From NCBI RefSeq assembly GCF_040958095.1, contig NC_091230.1, positions 10,721,928 to 10,785,927 on the forward strand: 64,000 bases of DNA, given 5' to 3'. Positions 57,354 through 64,000 of the stretch are shown here, piece by piece; the first letter of the stretch is position 1, and every line of letters begins with the position of its first letter. The position numbers and the translations under genes are program-made. This stretch comes from Procambarus clarkii. Lineage: Eukaryota; Arthropoda; Malacostraca; Decapoda; Cambaridae. The notes below the pieces were generated by a model, which was given only the letters and a program-made list of their open reading frames with translations, did not search any database and had not been told where the DNA came from.

Positions 57354-58054
57354 ACACCTCTAACCACTTCTTCCAACGAGTTCGCAACAGCAACAACCCC
57401 AGCTCTCGATAGATGCACCCCATCACGAGCATACATTTCATTTCTTCCATAGAAGTGGTCCCAGTTGTCTATGAAAGATATTGCATTTGATTTGCAATAT
57501 CTCTCCAGCCGGCAATTGACAACAAGTGCCCTTGACATCCATTCATTTCCCACTCCCTTTCTTGGAAGAATGCCACATATGATCGGGATTCCTCCCTTGC
57601 TCCTAACTAATTCAATGGCTGTCCTGAATCTCTGTATTAGTTCCTCACTCCTAACTCGCCCAACATCATTACCCCCTGCACTAATACAAATAATGGGTTT
57701 GTTTCCATTTCCTGTCATAATATCATTCATGTTTCCAACAATATCACCAATTCCAGCTCCCGGATAGCAAACCCTTAATCTGTTCCCCCTATCTCTGGAA
57801 CAAACCGTTCTGTCTAAATACCTCACCTGGGAATCTCCCACAACCAAAATTCGCTTCGATTCTCCCTTTTCCTTTCGAGCAGTTTGAGGGACCTGCGCTG
57901 CAATGCTCCTCGTTACTTTGTCTTTGCCACCTCGTTGAACAACAGGTTCAACACAGCACTCGTCCTCTAATACGTCAAATGCGTTAAAAGTCCTTAGGTG
58001 TAGGCTTCTAGTTGTCGGTTTTGCCAAGGTCTTCTTATGACCCCTGTCTTTCAC
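57332..58054 (-). CDS. CR1 ORF1: SGNH esterase domain, uninterrupted
   Basis: 240 codons from MKDRGHKKTLAKP, matching the second part of the ORF1 at 44653. A variable Ser/Thr/Gln linker leads to GDSQVRYLDRT (catalytic Ser near residue 75), PGAGIGD, SAGGND and ARDGVHLSRAG, so Ser, Gly, Asn and His-Asp are all present. The N-terminal coiled coil is missing because the element is cut at 58078. The conservation of all blocks in two diverged copies suggests that the esterase was under selection while the family was active. Confidence 0.75.
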   Translation of the reverse strand: MKDRGHKKTLAKPTTRSLHLRTFNAFDVLEDECCVEPVVQRGGKDKVTRSIAAQVPQTARKEKGESKRILVVGDSQVRYLDRTVCSRDRGNRLRVCYPGAGIGDIVGNMNDIMTGNGNKPIICISAGGNDVGRVRSEELIQRFRTAIELVRSKGGIPIICGILPRKGVGNEWMSRALVVNCRLERYCKSNAISFIDNWDHFYGRNEMYARDGVHLSRAGVVAVANSLEEVVRGVCLGLNC

Positions 58055-58078
58055 AACTTGCCAAGACGAGGACTTCTT

Positions 58079-58911
58079 AATACTGTAATATAATATAATA
58101 CTTATATTGTACAGGCAGAGCAGCGACAGTTTTTGCTAGTGAGTCTGCCTTTTCATTACCATCTATGCCCGTATGACTTGTATCCAATTTAGGGTGATTG
58201 ACAGCCCTAGATTGTGCGCCTCTTTTGGTAAATGCAGGATATAGTTGTGACGAGTTGTATATTATGTCTGTGCTGGCTGGATAACAATGCCTGGAGGGAA
58301 GAGTTGGGAGAATGATGACATGATGTAAATTATTCTCAATTGTATAGTTTATTGCCTCCTTCAGGGCATATATTTCTGTTTGCAATGTTGAGCACCCACT
58401 ATTCATGCTCCAGTAAGCTTCATGGTTGGTAGTGTAAACTGCTGCCCCAGCAGAACCTCTTTCTTGATCAACTGATCCGTCTGTGAAGATGTGAGTGGTT
58501 GTTGGTCTTGACATGTGAGTGGTTGTAGGTCTTGAGATGTGAGTGGTTGTTTGTCTTGAGATGTGAGTGGTTGTTGGTCTTGAGATGTGAGTGGATGTTG
58601 GTCTTGAGATGTGAGTGGTTGTTGGTCTTGAGATGGTTTCCAGTTGTTGTTCTATGGCTACTTTGATCCTCTACGAGTCACATGCTGATTTTTTAACTGG
58701 TAATCCTTCAATAATTAACATTGGACTCGATTCTTCCCATGGAAGAGGCTGCCGAAAGTGTTGATATGGTCTTCCCCTTTGTTTTTAATAGTATATTTCA
58801 AGTCTACTTTACTGAAAATCTTGCCAATATTATCCGTCCATGCACTTGTTCTATATTGAAGGTTTCTGTGAAGTGATTTGTGTATGCTATCTTTGATTGA
58901 CAGAAAACTAC
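58079..58911 (-). pseudogene. I-group LINE fragment: RNase H region with expanded repeat
   Basis: The minus strand reads LPWEESSPMLII.. upstream, then six copies of an 8-residue repeat, then THIFTDGSVDQERGSAGAAV (RNase H), TLQTEIYALKEAINY, and after frame changes GNEKADSLAKT. A stop near 58670 and further shifts inactivate it. It ends at the 5' cut of the CR1 element. Confidence 0.75.
58488..58634. repeat. 24-bp minisatellite inside LINE ORF2
   Basis: GATGTGAGTGGTTGTTGGTC plus TTGA repeats about six times with few changes. As 24 bp is eight codons it keeps the ORF2 frame on the minus strand, giving SRPTTTHI repeats just before the first RNase H catalytic Asp. Confidence 0.85.
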
Positions 58912-60345
58912 GCGTCCATGACAAAGTTAGTCCTTCATATTAGAGACCTTCCATATGAAGAGAGATTGACAAAGCTTAAGAACATAAGAACAAAGGTAAC
59001 TGCAGAAGGCCTATTGGCCCATACGAGGCAGCTCCTATCTATAACCACCCATACCCACTCATATACATGTCCAACCCGCGCTTGAAACAATCGAGGGACC
59101 CCACCTCCACCACGTTACGCGGTAATTGGTTCCACAAATCAACAACCCTGTTACCGAACCAGTATTTACCCAAGTCTTTCCTAAATCTAAACTTATCCAA
59201 TTTATACCCATCGTTTCGTGTTCCGTCTTGTGTTGATACTTTTAATGCCCTATTAATATATCCTTTGTTATGTTCATTCATCCACTTGTAAACCTTTATC
59301 ATGTCACCCCTAACTCTTCGCCTTTCCAGTGAATGCAACTTAAGCTTTGTTAATCTTTCTGCATATGAAAGATTTGTAATTTGGGGAATTAACTTAGTCA
59401 TCATACGCTGGACACATTCAAGTGAAATTATGTCTATTCTATAGTACGGTGACCAAAACTGAACTGCATAATCTAAATGGGGCCTAACCAGAGCAAGATA
59501 TAGCTGGAGAACCACACCAGGTGTCTTGTTACTAACGCTTTGATTAATAAATCCCGGTGTCCTATTTGCCTTATTACGAACATTCAGGCACTGATCCTAT
59601 AGTTTTAAATTCTTACTAATCATAATTCCCAGATCCCTTTCGCAATCCGACTTCGCAATCTCAACACCATCTAGCTCGTATCTTGTAACTCTATCATCAT
59701 TACCTAGCCTCAGAACTTTACATTTATCAGCATTAAACTGCATCTGCCAATCTTTTGACCATTTCAAAACCCTATTTAGATCAACTTGAAGTGATAGTGA
59801 GTCTTCTTCCGTGTTAATTTCCCTACCGATTTTTGTATCATCTGCAAATTTGCAGATGTTGCTACTCAAACCTAAATCTAAATCATTTATATATATTAAA
59901 AATAACATAGGTCCCAAGACACAGCCCTGAAGTACTCCACTAACAACATTATCCCACTCTGACTTAACCCCATTTATACTAACTCTCTGTTTCCTTTGGA
60001 ACAGCCATGCCCTAATCCAAGTTAATATAGCACCCCCAATACCATGAGCCTCTATTATTTTCATCAGTGTTTCATGTGGCACTGACTTTGCTAAAGTCAA
60101 GGTACACAACATCACAATCCTTACCACTATTAACTGCCTCAACTATACTAGAATAAAAATAACGAATTTGTTAAACATGAACGGCCATTTATAAAACCAT
60201 GTTGCAACTCAATTATTAATTTATGTTTTTCAAAACCCGCGCTTGAAACAATGTCCAACCCGCGCTTGAAACAATCGAGGGACCCCACCTCCACCACGTT
60301 ACGCGGTAACTGGTGCCACAAATCAAAAACCCAGTTAATTAGGGT
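58912..60345 (-). pseudogene. CR1 RT to 3' end, minus strand, with small rearrangements
   Basis: A 68-bp plus-strand CR1 piece (58912-58979) meets the 3' end of a minus-strand copy (terminal GTTCTTATG complement at 58980). That copy reads upstream to about 60233: WLFQRKQRVSINGVKS, a VLQGCVLGP form of the usual VPQGSVLGP, FADDTKIG, LVRPHLDYAVQFWSPYY, DLGKYWFGNRVVDLWNQLP and GYGWL. Frames break near 59520-59600 and near 60090, where part of the SKAFD segment is lost. A second 3' piece (60234-60345) repeats the AACCCGCGCTTGAAACAA word. Confidence 0.75.
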
Positions 60346-61288
60346 TGTTTATAAATATTTAAAAATATTCTAAGCAAAGCACAGAAGGCACAGAAAGCTT
60401 GGTACAAATGGATAAATAATGGGAGTTTTCTTGTTTCTTGAATGGGTTATAAATGTTAGAAAAGAGATAAGGAGGTTATATCTTGGGGTTATCTTGAGAT
60501 GATTTCGGGACTTTAGTGTCCCCGCGGCCCGGTCCTCGACCAGGCCTCCACCCCCAGGAAGCAGCCCGTGACAGCTGACTAACACCCAGGTACCTATTTT
60601 ACTGCTAGGTAACAGGTGCATAGGGTGAAAGAAACGATGCCCATTGTTTCTCGCCGGCGCCCGGGATCGAATCCGGGACCACAGGACCACAAGTCCAGTG
60701 CGCTGTCCACTCGGCCGACCGGCTCCCCAAAGGGCAAAGAGGGCAAAAAGAAACTATGAAGTTCGTATAGCAGGACAAGCACAGACAGATCCTAATGTTT
60801 TATTTCAGTTATATAGAACAAATATTAAGGAAAGGATAAATATAACTGATTTAAAAATATTCTAAGCAAAGCCCAGAAACGTAGTATACCATGTAAATTG
60901 AATAGATTTACTCATTAGCAGTTCCTAATGACCCAAAGTGGATAACAAAGGATCTGAAGAATCTTATAGGTAAAGAGAGCGTGGTACAAAAGGAATAAGA
61001 ATGGGGAAGTCAGTTTAGAACAAGAATTCGAATTATAAATGTTAAAAAAAAGAGATAAGGAAAGCAAAAAGAAACTATGAAGTTCGTATAGCGGAGCAAG
61101 CGAAGATAAATCCTAAAGGGTTTTTTCAGTTATACCGAACTAAGACCAGGGAAAGGATAGGTCCATTAAAAACTGAGACAGGTCAAATAACAGATAGTGA
61201 TGAAGAGATGAGTAGTATGTTTAATAAATATTTTTTTATGTATTTACTAAAGAGGAACTTAACAATATGCCTTCAGCCGGAAATCTAT
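60346..61288 (+). pseudogene. CR1 ORF2 linker fragments, interrupted by a SINE
   Basis: 60346-60473 and 60729-61288 are plus-strand pieces of the ORF2 linker and RT start (AWYKWINN-like, KRNYEVRIA, FFQLYRTKTRERIGPL, MSSMFNKY). They contain many stops and a partial internal repeat of the same region. The SINE at 60474-60728 lies between them. Confidence 0.65.
60474..60728 (-). mobile_element. tRNA-derived SINE, minus strand
   Basis: Read on the minus strand, the head from 60728 looks like a tRNA: GGAGCCGGTCGGCCGAGTGG with box A GGCCGAGTGG, and box B in GGGATCGAATCC (about 60674-60663). A body follows with AATAGGTACCTGGGTGTTAG and GGAGGCCTGGTCGAGGACCG. The tail is GGTTATCTTGA-type repeats at 60474-60500. 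The tRNA-like part is well preserved, but it lacks a clean acceptor pairing and a CCA-type end, so I call a SINE and not a tRNA gene. Confidence 0.8.
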
Positions 61289-61575
61289 GTGGGTGGAGAC
61301 ATAAGAACAAAGATAACTGCAGAAGGCCAATTGGCCCATACGAGGCAGCTCCTATTTATAACCACTCATATATATGTCTAACCTATGCTTGAAACAATCA
61401 AGGGATCCTACTTATATTATGTTACATGATAATTGGTGCCATAAATCAACAACTTTGTTACCGAACAAGAATTATACCCACGTCTTTCCTAAATCTAAAC
61501 TTATCCAATTTATACCCATTGGTTTGTGTTCTGTCTTGTGTTGATACTTTTAATACCCTTTTAAACCACTTATTG
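61289..61575 (-). mobile_element. CR1 3' end, minus strand
   Basis: Starts with the terminal word ACATAAGAACAAAGATAACT and reads upstream into the end of ORF2 with many changes. It is inserted in the plus-strand CR1 debris. Confidence 0.65.
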
Positions 61576-61833
61576 GTGAAGCACAAGGCAAGTGTGTGTG
61601 TGTGTACTCACCTAGTTGTACTCAACTAGTTGTGTCTGCAGGATCGAGCATTGACTCTTGGATCCCGCCTTTCGAGCATCGGTTGTTTACAGCAATGTCC
61701 CATTTCCCTATCATACCTGGTTTTAAAATTATGAATAGTATTTGCTTCCACAACCTGTTCCTGAAGTGTATTCCATTTTCCCACTACTCTCACGCTAAAA
61801 ACACACACAAGGGTGAATATACCTTCTGTATTT
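61576..61833. other. Interspersed repeat-like flank, no gene
   Basis: Contains (GT)n, a doubled CTAGTTGTACTCA word, and TTCCACAACCTGTTCCTGAA. The style matches interspersed repeats I know from decapod genomes, but I cannot name the family. No ORF. Confidence 0.35.
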
Positions 61834-62135
61834 ACCTTTATTCTACGGGTAGGCCTCAGCTGGTGGTTTGTGGAGGGGAAGTGAGGCGGGCCATTAAGGA
61901 CTATATGACCAAGAGAGCTGTGTTAGCAGCTCACATCAACGTCTCTCTCAGTCATTGACACCTCCAGCGACCATTCCCTGTTTCCCTGCAGACTCGGCAC
62001 TCAGAAGACTAAAGAGATGATCATCGAGGTCTTAGTCTTGGGAGGACTTTTGCTGTTATTAACACTCTTGCACTTTCTGCGTTGCTTCATTAACAAGATG
62101 AGGTTGTTGCAACATCAACAAATTCTCCGGCCACA
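61834..62135 (+). pseudogene. Partial copy of the two-exon gene: flank and exon 1, donor lost
   Basis: It matches 24953-25046 joined to 30212-30420, so it lacks the LINE. The exon 1 reading frame (ATG 62017-62019, MIIEVLVLGG..FINK) is unchanged. The 5' splice donor reads AAGATGAGG where the other copy has AAGGTGAGG, so the GT is gone. Exon 2 is absent: the similarity stops at GGCCACA and CR1 sequence follows. Near the presumed acceptor 4 bases (ACAG) are missing. Confidence 0.75.
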
Positions 62136-64000
62136 GAAGGCCTATTGGCCCATACGAGGCAGCTCCTATCTATAACCACCCAATCCCACTCATATACTTG
62201 TCCAACCCGCGCTTAAAACAATCGAGGGATCCCACCTTCACCACCTTACGCGGCAATTGGTTCCACAAATCAACAACCCTGTTACATTGTATATTTCAGG
62301 AATTCATACAACTGGTTAGCAATGTTAAAAAAAGTTTAGGAAAGCAAAAAGAAACTATGAAGTTCGCATAGCAGAGCAAGCAAAGTCAAATTCTAAAGGG
62401 TTTTTTCAGTTATATTGAACTAAGACTAGGGAAAGGATAGGTCCATTAAAATCTGAGACAGGTCAAATAACGGGTAATGACAAGGAGATGAGTAGTATTT
62501 TTAACAAATATTTTATATCTGTATTTACTAAAGAAGAACTTAACAATATGCCTCCAGCCGAACAAGTCTATGTGGATGGGGATGAGGACTGTTTGACTAG
62601 TTTAGCAGTTACCAGGGAGGATTTAGTTAAACAATTAGAAAAACTAAAACCAAACAAATCCCCAGGGCCGGATGAAGTGTTTGCCAGGGTGCTTAAAGAA
62701 TGCAAAGAGGAGCTTTCCGAGCCACTGTCTACCATATTTAATAAATCAATAGAGTCAGGCAGAGTGCAAGAGTCATGGAAGGTAGCTAATGTGGTACCAA
62801 TTTTTAAGAAAGGAGATAGATCACTTGCGTCAAACTATCGGCCCATTAGCCTAACGCCTATTGTGGGATAGTTACTTGAATCAATAATTGTAAATACAAT
62901 TCGTCTCCATCTTGAAAAACATAAATTAATAAATGAGTCGCAACATGGTTTTACAAATGGCCGTTCATGTTTAACAAATTTGCTAACTTTTTATTCCAGC
63001 ATAGTTGAGGCAGTTGATAGTATGGTAAGGTAAGGTAGATTGTGATGTTGTGTACCTTGACTTTAGCAAAGCTTTTGATACAGTCCCACATAAAAGACTA
63101 ATTACAAAAATAGAAGCTCTTTGTATTGGGGGGTGCTATATTAAGTTTGATTAGGGCATGGCTATTCCAAAGGAAACAGAGTTAGTATAAAGGGGTTAAG
63201 TCAGAGTAGGATAATGTTGTTAGTGGAGTACCTCAGGGCTCTGTCCTGGGAACTTTGTTGTTTATAATATATATAAATGATTTAGATTCTATATATATAT
63301 AATTTAGATTATATATATATAATATATTATATATATAATATATATTATTATATATATATATAATATATATAATATATATAATATATATAAATGATTTAGA
63401 AGATTTAGGTTTGAGTAGCAACATCTGCAAATTTGCAGATGATACGAAAATCGGTAGGGAAATTAATTCGGAGGACGACTCCCTATCACTTCAAGTTGAT
63501 CTTGATAGGGTTTTGAAATGGTCAAAGGATTGGCAAATGCAGTTTAATGCTGATAAATGTAAAGTTCTGAGGCTAGGTAATGATGATAGAGTTACAAGAT
63601 ACGAGCTAGATGGTGTTGAAATTGCGAAGTCAGATTGCGAAAGGGATCTGAGAGTTATGATTAGTAAGAATTTAAAACAAAAGGATCAATGCATTAATGT
63701 TCGTAATAAGGCGAATAGGACACTGGGATTTATTAATCGAAGTGTTAGTAACAAGACACCTGGTGTGGTTCTTAAGCTATATCTTGCTCTGGTTAGGCCC
63801 CATTTAGATTATGCAGTTCACTTTTGGTCACCGTATTATAGAATGGATATAAATTCACTTGAACGTGTCCAGCGTAGGATGACTAACTTAATTCCCCAAA
63901 TTAGAAATTTTTCATATGAAGAAAGATTAACAAAGCTTAAAGTGCATTCACTGGAAAGGCGAAGAGTTAGGGGTGACATGATAGAGGTTTACAAGTGGAT
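62132..64000 (+). pseudogene. CR1-type LINE with inverted 3' end, runs off the window
   Basis: 62132-62286 is a minus-strand CR1 3' piece, lacking its last 25 or so bases. 62287 onward is plus-strand ORF2: MSSIFNKYF, NKSPGPDEVF, NYRPISLTPIVG, then TAG where Lys is expected (62868). It continues with SKAFD, VPQGSVLG, FADDTKIG and the thumb region to the window end. An insertion (TATGGTAAGGTAAGG-like, near 63025) and a TA-rich expansion (63285-63390) add to the damage. It shares its junction with the copy at 32204-33608. Confidence 0.75.
63285..63390. repeat. TA-rich expansion inside the CR1 RT
   Basis: About 100 bp of ATATAT/ATAATAT words lie between two copies of AAATGATTTAGA, within the segment just before the FADD box. 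It grew from the native ATATATAAATG sequence there. Confidence 0.8.

Larger units (their letters stand above)
55762..58078 (-). mobile_element. CR1-type LINE with esterase ORF1, upstream part of split element
   Basis: Minus strand: ORF1 (5' end cut at about 58078), then ORF2 down to LSTIFN, where the (ATT)n tail of the inserted LINE begins. The continuation is at 45219-44862. Together these show an older CR1 copy interrupted by the 10.5-kb LINE nest. Confidence 0.8.

Noticed and set aside
60656..60728. Functional tRNA gene
   Set aside because: The tRNA-like head continues into a SINE body and tail, so it is the promoter of a SINE.

Overview
This is eukaryotic DNA made almost entirely of repeats. 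An arthropod, most likely a decapod crustacean of the crayfish kind, fits best. The basis is mixed. Seen directly are GT-AG splicing, an AATAAA signal, degenerate (CCTAA)-type telomere-like DNA and pol III-type SINEs. I also recognise several repeat ends as common in decapod genomes, from memory and without a search. No bacterial or organellar gene is present. The only plausible host gene is a two-exon gene for a small membrane-anchored protein (30302-31036). A second copy of its first exon lies at 61834-62135.

Layout. 1-10.5 kb is satellite country: a palindromic motif field, a SINE, a 19-bp array, telomere-like DNA, and about 5 kb of a 30-bp minisatellite interrupted by a MITE-like element and a piggyBac remnant. 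10.5-13.9 kb (minus) is an R2-type non-LTR retrotransposon with a restriction-like endonuclease; its 3' end abuts a long (TA)n tract. 14.2-17.5 kb is (TA)n plus a 260-bp satellite whose unit is a tRNA-Leu-like SINE, followed by a 5'-truncated Penelope-like element (17.5-18.75 kb). 19-24 kb is a segmental duplication of CR1-type LINE debris and an unidentified lysine-rich ORF, split by (GA)n. 25.05-30.2 kb is a 5'-truncated I-group LINE with an 8-bp target duplication, inserted just upstream of the host gene. 32-34.8 kb repeats CR1 debris and the lysine-rich ORF. 34.8-40.3 kb is a complete Gypsy-type LTR element (212-bp LTRs with one difference) inside a LINE fragment.

40.9-45.2 kb holds a second I-group LINE and CR1 LINEs whose ORF1 is an SGNH esterase. 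45.2-55.8 kb is a nest: a third LINE family on the plus strand, interrupted by a minus-strand member of the same family, the whole inserted in a minus-strand CR1 element. 55.8-64 kb is CR1, I-group and SINE debris plus the partial copy of the host exon.

The most informative points are internal filled/empty-site pairs that date insertions relative to duplications, and a sharp homology switch between two LINEs with almost the same ORF2 but very different ORF1 and different 3' tails. No defence system, operon or viral gene set was identified. Nearly all element ORFs carry frameshifts or stops; the Gypsy pol frame and the short lysine-rich ORFs are the main exceptions.
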